A DNA stretch of 64,000 nt from JBASEY01 sp049652745. GTDB lineage: Bacteria > CSSED10-310. Below are positions 38,447-47,577 of this stretch, in pieces; the first letter of the stretch is position 1, and each line of letters starts with the position of its first letter. The stretch lies in the NCBI GenBank assembly GCA_049652745.1, contig JBASEY010000023.1, positions 277,392 to 341,391 on the forward strand. The letters are read 5' to 3'. The position numbers and the translations under genes were made by a program. Under the pieces are notes generated by a model. The model had not been told where the DNA came from and did not search any database. It was given only the letters and a program-made list of their open reading frames with translations.

Positions 38447-39035
38447 AAACCCCTCTAAAAGTTTTCCTATGCAAAGGACATGGGCCGAAAATTTTTATTG
38501 CCTTCAAATGGTCTTTGGTGGCATATCCCTTGTTTTGACTCCATCCATACTGGGGATATCGTTTGTCCCAATAGTTCATAATTTTGTCTCGCGTAACTTT
38601 TGCGACAATACTTGCGGCAGCTATTGAATGAGAAAGCCTATCACCTTTGACAATCGATTCCTGTTTAACCGGCAAAGCAGGCAAAACAATCGCATCCAAA
38701 AGCAAATAATCCGGAGGTTTCGACAATTTCGCGACAGCTCTCATCATGGCAAGACGTGTTGCTTCGAGGATATTCAGCGCGTCTATTTCTGAAACTCCGG
38801 CGAGGCCTATTCCAAAAGCGGAGGCAGATTTTTTTATTATCGGATACAGATTGTCTCTTTGTTTGGGGGAAACCCGTTTCGAGTCGTCTACCCCTGGTAT
38901 CATCATATCGGTAGCAAGAACAACTGCCGCTGCAACGACGGGGCCGGCCAATGGGCCTCGACCGGCTTCGTCCACGCCGGCAATTATGCGGTAGCCCATT
39001 TCACGGGCTCGACGTTCAAACGCCAAGACATCCAT
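38421..39035 (-). CDS. rnhB: ribonuclease HII
   Basis: Removes RNA from RNA-DNA hybrids, including single ribonucleotides. The signature GVDEAGRGPLAGPVVAAAV holds the first catalytic Asp-Glu pair; DDSKRVSPKQRD and the C-terminal PQYGWSQNKGYATKDH complete the family. I start it at the ATG at 39035 (MDVLAFERRAREMG), which matches homologues, giving 204 residues; a TTG at 39077 overlapping the rplS stop is possible. It lies between rplS and yraN. Confidence 0.95.
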   Translation of the reverse strand: MDVLAFERRAREMGYRIIAGVDEAGRGPLAGPVVAAAVVLATDMMIPGVDDSKRVSPKQRDNLYPIIKKSASAFGIGLAGVSEIDALNILEATRLAMMRAVAKLSKPPDYLLLDAIVLPALPVKQESIVKGDRLSHSIAAASIVAKVTRDKIMNYWDKRYPQYGWSQNKGYATKDHLKAIKIFGPCPLHRKTFRGVCDSLELFE

Positions 39036-39073
39036 TATCGATGCAGATTGGTTTCGATGCGAACCAGAAATGA

Positions 39074-39424
39074 TCAAACGATACGTTTTTCTTTAATTCG
39101 TGCGCTTTTACCCGACAATCGACGGAGATAATACAGTTTTGCCCGCCGCACACGGCCTTTGCGCATCACCTGTATCGAAGCTACAAATGGTGAATGAAAC
39201 GGAAAAATCCTTTCAACACCGACACCATATGAATATTTCCTTACGGTGAAGGTTGAAGCTATTCCTTTGTTTCGAATGGCAATTACATCCCCTTCAAAAG
39301 GCTGCTTCCGCTCCTTGTCACCTTCACGAATGATGGTTTCTATCCTGACTCGGTCCCCTGGATCCAATCTGGGAACGTCTTTACGCATTAGTTTTTTTGT
39401 GTGCATGTTTACCAATGAATTCAT
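39074..39424 (-). CDS. rplS: 50S ribosomal protein L19
   Basis: A 116-residue L19 with the family motifs LDPGDRVRIETIIREGDKER, FEGDVIAIRNKGIASTFTVR and RVRRAKLYYLRRLSGKSARI. It sits 7 bp after trmD in the conserved rpsP-rimM-trmD-rplS block. Confidence 0.98.
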   Translation of the reverse strand: MNSLVNMHTKKLMRKDVPRLDPGDRVRIETIIREGDKERKQPFEGDVIAIRNKGIASTFTVRKYSYGVGVERIFPFHSPFVASIQVMRKGRVRRAKLYYLRRLSGKSARIKEKRIV

Positions 39425-39431
39425 AACCAGG

Positions 39432-40175
39432 TTACTCGCTTTCTTCGTTTATTCCATCACCACTGGACGTGATCGGTCTTTTATCATTTTTTATCGTTGT
39501 ATTGCAAGTAAATAAATCCGGTCGCCTCGTTTTGGTGCTCAACATCGCCTGATGCCGCCTCCATTCTTCAATTTTAGCATGATTTCCAGACAATAAAACC
39601 TCAGGCACCGTCAGCCCTCTGAAATCACGCGGGCGCGTATATTGGGGATACTTCAACAAGTTATCTTCCAACGAATCTCCTGCCACAGACTCACTGTTGC
39701 CCACAACCCCCGGGATCAATCTCCCTACACTTTCAATAACAACCATTGCCGCCAGCTCACCACCCGATAAAACGAAATCCCCGATCGATAGATCCATATC
39801 CGCCAGATGAGTTCTCACCCGTTCATCGACACCTTCATAGCGGCCGCAAATTAAAGCAACTCGTTTATGCTGAGTCATCAACCAACGCGCAATCTTTTGA
39901 TCGAAACGAATTCCTTGGGGACTCAATAAAATCACAAACGGACGAGGTTCCCCTAGGCTTTCAACACAAGCGAAAAGCGGCTCGGGTTTCATCACCATTC
40001 CAGGTCCTCCTCCAAAGGGCGTGTCATCGACAGTGCGGTGTTTATCCGTCGTCATATCACGTGGGTTGTGACATTCGATAACGATGGTTTCATCCTGAAT
40101 CGCATGCCCGATCAGCCCGGCAGAAAGCACTCCGGGAAATACCTCTGGAAAAACAGTGATGATTTCGAATTTCAT
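39432..40175 (-). CDS. trmD: tRNA (guanine-N1-)-methyltransferase
   Basis: A 247-residue SPOUT methyltransferase that makes m1G37 in tRNA. The knot region is present: ALICGRYEGVDERV, then IGDFVLSGGELAAMVVIESV. The N-terminus MKFEIITVFPEVFPG is standard; the middle carries DDTPFGGGPGMVMKPEPL. It lies 3 bp after rimM and 7 bp before rplS. The C-terminal 25 residues are a loose tail. Confidence 0.98.
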   Translation of the reverse strand: MKFEIITVFPEVFPGVLSAGLIGHAIQDETIVIECHNPRDMTTDKHRTVDDTPFGGGPGMVMKPEPLFACVESLGEPRPFVILLSPQGIRFDQKIARWLMTQHKRVALICGRYEGVDERVRTHLADMDLSIGDFVLSGGELAAMVVIESVGRLIPGVVGNSESVAGDSLEDNLLKYPQYTRPRDFRGLTVPEVLLSGNHAKIEEWRRHQAMLSTKTRRPDLFTCNTTIKNDKRPITSSGDGINEESE

Positions 40176-40178
40176 TCT

Positions 40179-40709
40179 CTATTTCGATTCCAACATGTTT
40201 TCAATATTTTCTATCACCATAAAGCCGGATTTCAAATCTATCGATTGAATAACCGATCTAATCGCCGGAATCAAATACTCATGATCTCCTGACCGGACAA
40301 TATAAACATCGTTTGCGCCTGTTTCCATGATTTCAACGAGTGTTCCAACCAGCCGACCATCAGAGGTCACGACCTTCAATCCTCTTAATTGATAATAATA
40401 ATATGTGTCCGGGGCAGGAGGAGCCATATCCTTCTCAGAACACCAGACCGTTTTATGAACCAAAAGCGCTGCTTTATCGCAGTTATCTATTTCTGCAAGT
40501 TCCATCCTCGCATTTGAGCCTGAAATATGGATAAACCGAATGGTATAACGATGAAGCTCAGATATCTCGTCTCCAAAATAGATAGGTCCAAATGGTTTGA
40601 GCATTATACTTTTTGGATTTTCCAAACGCACAACTATTCGACCTTTTGTCCCATGCGTTTTGATGACCTGCCCTATACTGACGAACTGAAAAGACTTATT
40701 TGGATTCAT
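40179..40709 (-). CDS. rimM: 16S rRNA processing protein RimM
   Basis: A 176-residue RimM that helps mature the 30S head with ribosomal protein S19. The N-terminal RimM domain reads IGQVIKTHGTKGRIVVRLE, and the PRC barrel begins at YYYYQLRGLKVVTSDGRLVG and ends LIPAIRSVIQSIDLKSGFMV. It is between khpA and trmD in the conserved order. Confidence 0.96.
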   Translation of the reverse strand: MNPNKSFQFVSIGQVIKTHGTKGRIVVRLENPKSIMLKPFGPIYFGDEISELHRYTIRFIHISGSNARMELAEIDNCDKAALLVHKTVWCSEKDMAPPAPDTYYYYQLRGLKVVTSDGRLVGTLVEIMETGANDVYIVRSGDHEYLIPAIRSVIQSIDLKSGFMVIENIENMLESK

Positions 40710-40732
40710 TGAGAAACTGATAGCAGCGGGTA

Positions 40733-40969
40733 TTAAGTTTTTTCGATAATTTCAAGGACCATACGCTTTCCGGATTTCAGAGCTGCTGCATTCACAATGG
40801 TTCGCAAAGCCTTTGCTGTTCTTCCCTGCCGCCCGATAATTTTACCCAGGTCTGCCGAGGCTACTTTAAGCTCCAATACCGTCGTCTGATCGCCCTCTAT
40901 TTCATTTACCTCGACATGATCGGGCTCTTCTAACAAGCCCTGGGCAATGTACAGGATCAGTGATTTCAC
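40733..40969 (-). CDS. khpA: KH-domain RNA-binding protein KhpA (YlqC)
   Basis: A 78-residue single KH domain, with the GxxG loop in LGKIIGRQGRTAKALRTIV. Homologues bind RNA and affect cell division in Gram-positives; the role here is unknown. Its location between rpsP and rimM is the standard one. Confidence 0.95.
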   Translation of the reverse strand: MKSLILYIAQGLLEEPDHVEVNEIEGDQTTVLELKVASADLGKIIGRQGRTAKALRTIVNAAALKSGKRMVLEIIEKT

Positions 40970-40996
40970 GTTTTAACCAGGAATAAGCCGACGAAT

Positions 40997-41263
40997 TTAT
41001 TTCGAATCTGTTGATAAGGGGGCAGTTTTTCTGGCTTTTTGGATAATCACGGCAACTTTTTCCGTAGGCGTCGCACCACTGCCGATCCATTTATCCAGAC
41101 GTTCAATATCGAGCTTGATTTCCGGTGGGTCCTGATGAGGATTATATATGCCTAAATGATCTATTACTTTGCTACCAGGCGCTGTCAGTTGATCTGCAAC
41201 GACAATTCGATAAAAAGCATGTTTTTTTGCGCCTATTCTCTGAAGTCTGATTCTTGTTGCCAC
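40997..41263 (-). CDS. rpsP: 30S ribosomal protein S16
   Basis: An 88-residue S16 starting MATRIRLQRIGAKKHAFYR, followed by IVVADQLTAPGSKVIDHLG and the YNP motif. The ATG follows AGGAGGAAT, a strong ribosome site. It lies 74 bp after ffh. Confidence 0.98.
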   Translation of the reverse strand: MATRIRLQRIGAKKHAFYRIVVADQLTAPGSKVIDHLGIYNPHQDPPEIKLDIERLDKWIGSGATPTEKVAVIIQKARKTAPLSTDSK

Positions 41264-41337
41264 TCGTTCATTCCTCCTTATAAAAATGTCCGACTTTCGG
41301 CAAAGGGATATTTTATAGACTAGAAAAAACAGTTTGT

Positions 41338-42678
41338 CTACTGTAAAAACATCCCTTTTCCGAAATTGAACTGTTTTTTCGTTCCCATTTTCTTGAAATT
41401 CTTCATCATCTTTCTGGTCTGTTCGAACTGTTTCAACAATCGGTTGACATCAACAAGGGTGGTGCCACTGCCCTGAGCAATTCGTCGTCTTCGACTTGTA
41501 GTGATAATTTTAGGATGTTGTCGTTCTTCTACTGTCATGGAGTCGATAATCGCAACAACCTGGACAATATCCTTTTCCGACGGCATGACACCTTGCATTT
41601 TGGCCATTTTTCCCATTCCTGGAATCATTGAGATAATTTGCTCCAACGAGCCCATTTTTCGCACTTGGGTAATCTGTTTTTTAAAATCTTCCAGATTAAA
41701 ACTGCTGTCAAGCAGCTTTTGCTGCATGTTAATTCGCTCTTCTTCTGAAATTTGTTTTTCAGCTTTTTCTATCAATGACAGTATATCACCCATTCCAAGT
41801 ATACGAGAAGCCATTCTATCCGGATGGAAAGCTTCCAACGGCGTTAGTTTTTCGCCCATACCCACCAATTTTATGGGTTTGCCTGTTGCAGATTTGATCG
41901 ACAAAGCCGCCCCGCCACGAGCATCGCCATCGAGTTTCGTCAGTATAACCCCCGTTAAATCCAATTCATTATTGAAATTCATAGCGATGTTTACGGCATC
42001 TTGGCCTGTCATCGCATCGGCTACCAACAATATTTCATGTGGATGGACCCTGGCTTTGATTCTTTTCAGTTCATCGATCAACGCGGTATCGATATGTAAA
42101 CGACCTGCAGTATCCAAAATGACGGTGTCATATAGTTCTTTTTTAGCTTTCTCAACGGCATCGTTGCAAATATCCACTGGATCATATTCCGCTCCTGGAG
42201 CATAGACATCGACACCGATTTGCCTGCCCAGTGTTTTTAGCTGATCGATAGCTGCAGGCCGATATATATCTGCCGCCACAAGTAATGTTCTGCGCTTGTC
42301 GTTTTTCATCATGTTTGCAAGTTTACCGCAGGATGTTGTTTTGCCCGATCCCTGCAATCCGGCAAGCATATAGATTGTCGGCGGAATGGCTGAACGAACC
42401 AAGGGTTCGGCCTCCCTGCCCATCAAATCAATCAGTTCCTGATGAACGATCTTGATAACTTGCTGGCCCGGAGTCAGGCTTTTCAGCACATCTGCGCCGA
42501 CTGCACGCTCTTGAACTTTGTTGATAAAGCGTTTGACAACTCTGAAATTAACATCGGCCTCGAGCAGAGCGATACGAACTTCCCGTAAAGCTTCTGAAAT
42601 ATTTTCCTCGGTGAGTTTGGCATGACCTCTCAGCTTCTTGAATACGGATTGGAGTCGGTCGCTTAAATTATCAAACAT
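41338..42678 (-). CDS. ffh: signal recognition particle protein Ffh (SRP54)
   Basis: A 446-residue SRP GTPase that delivers membrane proteins with 4.5S RNA and FtsY. N domain: residues 1-90. G domain: GLQGSGKTTSCGKLA (G1), DTAGRLHID (G3), TKLDGDARGGAAL (G4). M domain: GSLEQIISMIPGMGK followed by RRRRIAQGSGTTLVDVNRLLKQF, which binds SRP RNA. It ends with a Met/Lys-rich tail. Confidence 0.98.
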   Translation of the reverse strand: MFDNLSDRLQSVFKKLRGHAKLTEENISEALREVRIALLEADVNFRVVKRFINKVQERAVGADVLKSLTPGQQVIKIVHQELIDLMGREAEPLVRSAIPPTIYMLAGLQGSGKTTSCGKLANMMKNDKRRTLLVAADIYRPAAIDQLKTLGRQIGVDVYAPGAEYDPVDICNDAVEKAKKELYDTVILDTAGRLHIDTALIDELKRIKARVHPHEILLVADAMTGQDAVNIAMNFNNELDLTGVILTKLDGDARGGAALSIKSATGKPIKLVGMGEKLTPLEAFHPDRMASRILGMGDILSLIEKAEKQISEEERINMQQKLLDSSFNLEDFKKQITQVRKMGSLEQIISMIPGMGKMAKMQGVMPSEKDIVQVVAIIDSMTVEERQHPKIITTSRRRRIAQGSGTTLVDVNRLLKQFEQTRKMMKNFKKMGTKKQFNFGKGMFLQ

Positions 42679-42758
42679 TCTATGTTCTCCTATACATCTT
42701 GCGAAAACACGATTACAACACCATTTAAGTCGGCAATACCCGATGGGTCAATGAGTTC

Positions 42759-44180
42759 TCAGGCGCCACGTCTTTTTTCACGCATCTCAACGATGCGCTT
42801 GGCGTGACCAGCAAGAGCTGATGGTATTTCTTTAGATTTCATGACGTCTTTCAAAGTAAAATCGTTTAAACTATTTAAAAGTCTGATGGATATATCCAAA
42901 GGAGTTTTTGGATTCAAAACCAACTCTCGGCGCACAATGGGCGATTTGCCCCATTTTCTATGCTTCGCTATGGCGCGCAACACCTCTTCATAAACTTGCC
43001 GATTTGCAGCTACCATCTGGATTTCAAACTCGCTCATTTTGGGCCCTTCGACAACAGCTATTGCAATCTGTTTATTCGGATCAGTCACAAGTATGGCGCG
43101 TTCCTGCTTGGTTCCAAGCTGAGCCAGAATCAGTTTATCCGCTGCCTGCATACGCATCAGCCTAACCCGGGTATCACGGATATCCTCTTCCTTTGCCTCT
43201 TCTTCATCTTCCTCAAGATCATCTTCCAGTTCGACACCATACCGTTTACCCAAGTCAGTAAAGCTCTCACCCAACCATTCCTGACCCTCAGACATTTCTT
43301 CGACTTCTTCTTCCAATGTTATATTCAATAAATCATCGAAACTGCCAACAGTATCTTCCGTCTTTTCAAGGTCGTCAGTCTTTACCGATTTGACAAAGTT
43401 TTCTATATCCCATTCATCAGCAGCGACTTCCTGTGTGTCTATTGTCGTAATCAGTTCACTTTCATCATCATCCATTGAAAGACCGAAATCGATAGATTCA
43501 TCGATGGCCATCGCGGCTTCCTTCGACAAATCCGTCTCCGCCTTCGCCGAAATCCTTTCAGCAAGATCCAACTCCTCAGTAACTTCGGATATTTCAGGCA
43601 AAGCGCTTTCCAAAGCAGCATTTTCGACAACGACATCAGATTCGCTTTCGGTATCCCCGGCATCCAAATCTGTATCATCGATGTAGTCGTAATCAATTTC
43701 GAATCGTTCTTTAAACTCTTCAAGAGCAAATCTTGAAACTCGACTCAATTGATTATTTTCAACGAGCTTTTTCAAAATGAGAGGATTTTCAAGCATTCGA
43801 TTTCTGTTTTGCGCCAGAATTTCCAGAACAGCCGGTGAACCTTTTTCGGCTACTAAAATCAGAGTTCGGTCATCGACCGAACGATTGAGAATCACACTTT
43901 GGATAATCTGATCATCCTGAATCATTTCAACAGCAATCAGAAATAAAAGATCGTTAGAAATATCAGGCTTTCCAACTGTGCTGAGCAGGAAGCCCCTTGG
44001 CATATGAGCTAAATTATCCTGGAGAGCCGTTCTAACCTCAGGATAGGGATCACGGGCCAGAATACTAAAAGCCTTGACAAGTTCATCTGCCTCCAGAGGA
44101 ATTAGGCCTTCGGCAATCGCCATTCGAACAGCCAATGGAGCTGTACCATTTTCCAACTGTTTTATCCGGCTTTCCGCCAT
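42759..44180 (-). CDS. LRV/HEAT-like repeat protein with acidic centre
   Basis: A 473-residue soluble protein of unknown function. Residues 1-165 are helical repeats with phrases such as LARDPYPEVRTALQDNLAHMP and VLEILAQNRNRMLENPLIL, like LRV or HEAT units. Residues about 165-335 are highly acidic and likely disordered. The C-terminal 130 residues (ADKLILAQLGTKQERAILV, VTDPNKQIAIAVVEGPKM, RKWGKSPIVRRELVLNPKTP) form another repeat block, of a kind I recall from several deltaproteobacteria. The same signature recurs in the gene at 45057-46070. It is the last gene of the locus with the RodZ-like and SurA-like genes and lies 80 bp before ffh. Confidence 0.75.
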   Translation of the reverse strand: MAESRIKQLENGTAPLAVRMAIAEGLIPLEADELVKAFSILARDPYPEVRTALQDNLAHMPRGFLLSTVGKPDISNDLLFLIAVEMIQDDQIIQSVILNRSVDDRTLILVAEKGSPAVLEILAQNRNRMLENPLILKKLVENNQLSRVSRFALEEFKERFEIDYDYIDDTDLDAGDTESESDVVVENAALESALPEISEVTEELDLAERISAKAETDLSKEAAMAIDESIDFGLSMDDDESELITTIDTQEVAADEWDIENFVKSVKTDDLEKTEDTVGSFDDLLNITLEEEVEEMSEGQEWLGESFTDLGKRYGVELEDDLEEDEEEAKEEDIRDTRVRLMRMQAADKLILAQLGTKQERAILVTDPNKQIAIAVVEGPKMSEFEIQMVAANRQVYEEVLRAIAKHRKWGKSPIVRRELVLNPKTPLDISIRLLNSLNDFTLKDVMKSKEIPSALAGHAKRIVEMREKRRGA

Positions 44181-44260
44181 TTCATGAACCTCCTCATCGA
44201 AAGCCTTTAATTGATAACAAGATCGACAATTATCAACCTAAACACCAGGTGGAATGATGT

Positions 44261-45070
44261 TTACCTGGTATCATCGCTCATTATATCCGGAATTTTGTCA
44301 GGAACAAACTGTATTGCCCTGGCTTGGCCATCTCCCCCAAAAACGCCCTGTCCCAATTGGGTGATAGAAACACTATCCGGGTTTTCAAAACGCACAATGG
44401 TTTCATCTTGGATATTGATTATTTGTTTTTCGCCTGGAAACAGGGAATGTAGTGAATTGATTCCATGCACGACATCATCAATCCGTATCCAGGTCGGGCG
44501 AATCACCGACAGCAGCAAATCGCCCGGTTGAACGGCAACAACAACAACTTCATCATTGATTGCCAAATCAGGATAAAAAGATATTTTGTTTCTAAAACAT
44601 ATATCGAAAAAGTGCATGGCTTCCGATCGACTGACACTGTCATCGACTAAATCCGCGGGATTGGCAACCGGTTCTTGGAATATCTTTTCCAATTTTAATG
44701 GCCAAAGGAAAATCAGCAATGCGAGGGTTATCAAAAAAAATCCGATTAAAGGCCCAATTTGGATATCTTGCACCAATTTTTTCAGAGCTCGTTTTTTGAC
44801 ATTGGTGTGACCCGGCTGATTCATAAACGACGAATATTCCAATCGAACCATATCCGGATCAAGGCCCAGCTTCCGGATATAAAGATTGATCATACTACGA
44901 AGCACGATTTCATTCGGAAGCCTGTCAAAATGTTTTGCTTCAAAATCTTTTAACTGATTTATCGAAAATCTACTATCCCTAGAAATCTCCTCCAGACTGA
45001 TTCCCCTGATTTCTCTCTCAATCTGTAAATCAAGATGATTGTTAAAGCCTGTCAGCTCATAACAGTTCAT
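44261..45070 (-). CDS. RodZ-like protein: cytoplasmic helix-turn-helix, one membrane helix, periplasmic DUF4115-type domain
   Basis: A 269-residue protein. The N-terminal Xre/HTH_25 domain (LQIEREIRGISLEEISRDS, then INLYIRKLGLDPDMV) is followed by a basic stretch, a membrane helix near 116-133 (IGFFLITLALLIFLWPL) and a periplasmic beta domain (VVVVAVQPGDLLLSVIRPTW) of DUF4115 type. In RodZ the cytoplasmic domain contacts MreB and sets rod shape. No mre gene is present here. The start overlaps the end of the upstream repeat-protein gene by 14 bp. Confidence 0.8.
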   Translation of the reverse strand: MNCYELTGFNNHLDLQIEREIRGISLEEISRDSRFSINQLKDFEAKHFDRLPNEIVLRSMINLYIRKLGLDPDMVRLEYSSFMNQPGHTNVKKRALKKLVQDIQIGPLIGFFLITLALLIFLWPLKLEKIFQEPVANPADLVDDSVSRSEAMHFFDICFRNKISFYPDLAINDEVVVVAVQPGDLLLSVIRPTWIRIDDVVHGINSLHSLFPGEKQIINIQDETIVRFENPDSVSITQLGQGVFGGDGQARAIQFVPDKIPDIMSDDTR

Positions 45071-46070
45071 TTTCCGTTTCAGCCTTTCCTGAACAAGAAT
45101 TGATCGCCTCTTCTACTATTGATCGAGTATCCGGATCTCCTAGTTTCCCCAAAACTTCCCTCATCATTTTCTCGTTCACCAAAGGATTTTTTACCCAGGC
45201 AACAGCAACGCGAGGATCGTCCAGTGCAATCCCAACATAATATAATAATTTCCTAGAATGCGCGCTGCACAACTGAATCAGATCACAAAAATTCAGCGAA
45301 CGAATTCTCTCTTTTACCACAAATCTGGCAAGCCGGCAGTGTTCGGGACTAAAGACAGTCGACTCAGTTAAATCTATTAAATGCGGCAAGTTCAGTTTTT
45401 CAAACACTCGTCGCCTTGAGGCATATCCAAGGTTTTTGTGAGAAGCCAGAATACGGATTATTTGTTGGTTATTACCCCATTTTTTGTGATGAAGAATGAT
45501 ATCCAATTTTTCTGCCGATTGTTTTGACGATATTGCGTACTGTATTACATCATCTTCCATCAACCGATAATTCGATAATGCAGCCTCCAGTATCCTCAAA
45601 TCATCATCCTGCATAAGAGTATGAAGAAACGCGACCGGGCCGGATCTGGCCAGCATGATTTTTTCGCCGACTCTCATCGATTCAAGTCTTAGCTTCAAAT
45701 AATTGACTGCAGCTTCCCGAAGTATCGGATGCAGAGTCACCCGACGTGAAATAAGCGCCAAATCCCGAGGAAACATGTCTTGAAGGTATTTGAGTGAGAT
45801 ATTTCTGGGAGTTGTTGGGTGTAGTATCAACTCAAGTTTGAGATTATAGTTTTTTCGCCATTTTTGATTGGCGCTGATAGCAATAAGATGGTTTTCATTT
45901 ACTCTTTTACGTCTTATTAATTGAATCACCATATCTGCCGTCATGTTTGGATTCAACAGCATATTGCTGATGATTGCGGGGTTGTGCTCAAACATCAGTT
46001 CGCCCAATTTATCAGGTGATCCGGTTAAGGCATGCGCCAGCTTTTCTTCAAATGTTGACTTTTCAGTCAT
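45057..46070 (-). CDS. LRV/HEAT-like repeat protein, paralogue of the gene at 42759
   Basis: A 337-residue protein made almost entirely of helical repeats. The unit QKWRKNYNLKLELILHPTTP matches RKWGKSPIVRRELVLNPKTP in the paralogue, and LLNPNMTADMVIQLIRRKR and NYRLMEDDVIQYAISSKQS are further units. No enzyme motif or membrane segment is visible, so a scaffold or binding role is likely. It overlaps the SurA-like gene (8 bp) and the RodZ-like gene (14 bp), which points to joint translation. Confidence 0.75.
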   Translation of the reverse strand: MTEKSTFEEKLAHALTGSPDKLGELMFEHNPAIISNMLLNPNMTADMVIQLIRRKRVNENHLIAISANQKWRKNYNLKLELILHPTTPRNISLKYLQDMFPRDLALISRRVTLHPILREAAVNYLKLRLESMRVGEKIMLARSGPVAFLHTLMQDDDLRILEAALSNYRLMEDDVIQYAISSKQSAEKLDIILHHKKWGNNQQIIRILASHKNLGYASRRRVFEKLNLPHLIDLTESTVFSPEHCRLARFVVKERIRSLNFCDLIQLCSAHSRKLLYYVGIALDDPRVAVAWVKNPLVNEKMMREVLGKLGDPDTRSIVEEAINSCSGKAETENELL

Positions 46071-46815
46071 CGACCATCAATGTTTCATCAGCCAATAATC
46101 CATGCTCATCTTGTGAATAAACGATTATCGCCGAACTTCGTAATTCTTTTAAAAACTCATTTATCCGCTCCTGGACAATTCTTTCGGACAGCAAAACCCG
46201 AATAATCTTCCGCAAGTGGTGATCTTCAGGAACAGCCTTGCCAGGTTCCATTTCGGGCGCCAACTCCAACTCTTCAATATGATTCAAAATGAATTGATCT
46301 TCTTGTTCCCGGGTAACCCTTGCAAAAGTGCGAAATCGCTGTTCGATATAGTTTTCAAGAATCATTCGATTATGGATATAAATCCTCCAAAACAGTTCGT
46401 CTATTCCATTTTGCTTTAAAAACCTCTCTCGCCCTTCTGCTCCACCGAAAACATTGTCCATTCGATTGATTCGTTCGTTCAGCTCTTTTACTGAGATGGT
46501 TTTAAGGGTAAACCGTCTGGCTTGGTCAAGGAGAAGATCTCGATCGATCAGTTTTTCCAATACCTCTTTTCGATCAAATAATTCTTTTTTTTCAGGCTTA
46601 TTCTCAATATCCATCAAGGAGATCTCAAAACTTATATCACTCTCCAAAATCACTTTGCCATTGACAATGGCTGCAAATCCATCCAGTTGAATCCGTGTTG
46701 CAAAAGCATTTCTCACGGTTTTATCATGAGACAACAGCATCACGACAAGCACTATAATTTTTGGCTGCAGTGAAAGAACGAGTGATATTATTTTATACAA
46801 TCTTTTTCGATACAT
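46063..46815 (-). CDS. SurA N-domain-like periplasmic chaperone-type protein without a PPIase domain
   Basis: A 250-residue protein. The hydrophobic N-terminal stretch (LYKIISLVLSLQPKIIVLVVMLL) is a signal or anchor. It continues AAIVNGKVILESDISFEI and KKELFDRKEVLEKLIDRDLLLDQA, the start of SurA/PpiC chaperones, then VREQ-type helices. There is no parvulin domain, so it should bind unfolded polypeptide rather than isomerise prolines (inference). The ATG lies 28 bp inside the end of folE2, so it is part of the same transcript. Confidence 0.7.
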   Translation of the reverse strand: MYRKRLYKIISLVLSLQPKIIVLVVMLLSHDKTVRNAFATRIQLDGFAAIVNGKVILESDISFEISLMDIENKPEKKELFDRKEVLEKLIDRDLLLDQARRFTLKTISVKELNERINRMDNVFGGAEGRERFLKQNGIDELFWRIYIHNRMILENYIEQRFRTFARVTREQEDQFILNHIEELELAPEMEPGKAVPEDHHLRKIIRVLLSERIVQERINEFLKELRSSAIIVYSQDEHGLLADETLMVDD

Positions 46816-47573
46816 GCATATACATTATGGTGATGGATGGATTCAAAATTTTCCGATTCGACCCGATAAGAAAAAACTCCATCGGTTGCATCCAGTTTGT
46901 GAGCTATTTCTCTGACGATATCTTCAACAAACTTTGGATTATCATGGGCTTTATCCATCACTGCCTTCTCGTCGGATCTTTTCAATATCGTGTAAACCGG
47001 TGAGGATGCAGACGATTCGACCATTTCAACAATATCTTCGATCCAAATGAGCCTATTGCATTTTATCCTGACCGAAACCTCGCTTCTTTGATTATGTGCA
47101 CTTTTTCCAGGTGACAATTCCTTTGAACAGGGGCAGAGATTCATGACGGTAACTTTGACTTGCAGGTAAAAATGGGCACAGTCAAATTCATCATGAGTTC
47201 CTTCAAAGCAACACTGATATTCTCGTAAGCCTTCCGCCTTGCTAACCGGGGCATCTTTGTCGATAAAATATGGAAAACAAAGGGTTATATGGGCTGTTTT
47301 TGCTTTCAATGCCTGCTTGATGGATATCAGGATGTCATTGATTTTGCTGGGTGTAATCTTTGTTCTTCCAACTCTGTTCAACACTTCCAAAAACCGGCTC
47401 ATATGAGTTCCACGAAAGTGACCCGGAAGTTGAACAAACATTTTGATATTGGCAATCGTATGCTGCTTGCCGAATTTTTTATCCATCACGACAATTGGAT
47501 AGGACAGGTTGGTCACCCCAACTCTATCAATGATTTTTCCATTTTCAATAACCTGTGATTGAATATCTATCAT
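46788..47573 (-). CDS. folE2: GTP cyclohydrolase IB
   Basis: A 261-residue FolE2, the zinc-independent enzyme that turns GTP into dihydroneopterin triphosphate. Typical stretches: DRVGVTNLSYPIVVMDK, QLPGHFRGTHMSRFLEVLN, VTVMNLCPCSKELSPGKSAH (active-site Cys), and HHHNVYACIE at the end. It follows queD by 4 bp, so the pair probably feeds queuosine (preQ0) synthesis and also folate. No folE1 is in the window. Confidence 0.96.
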   Translation of the reverse strand: MIDIQSQVIENGKIIDRVGVTNLSYPIVVMDKKFGKQHTIANIKMFVQLPGHFRGTHMSRFLEVLNRVGRTKITPSKINDILISIKQALKAKTAHITLCFPYFIDKDAPVSKAEGLREYQCCFEGTHDEFDCAHFYLQVKVTVMNLCPCSKELSPGKSAHNQRSEVSVRIKCNRLIWIEDIVEMVESSASSPVYTILKRSDEKAVMDKAHDNPKFVEDIVREIAHKLDATDGVFSYRVESENFESIHHHNVYACIEKDCIK

Positions 47574-47577
47574 CTTT

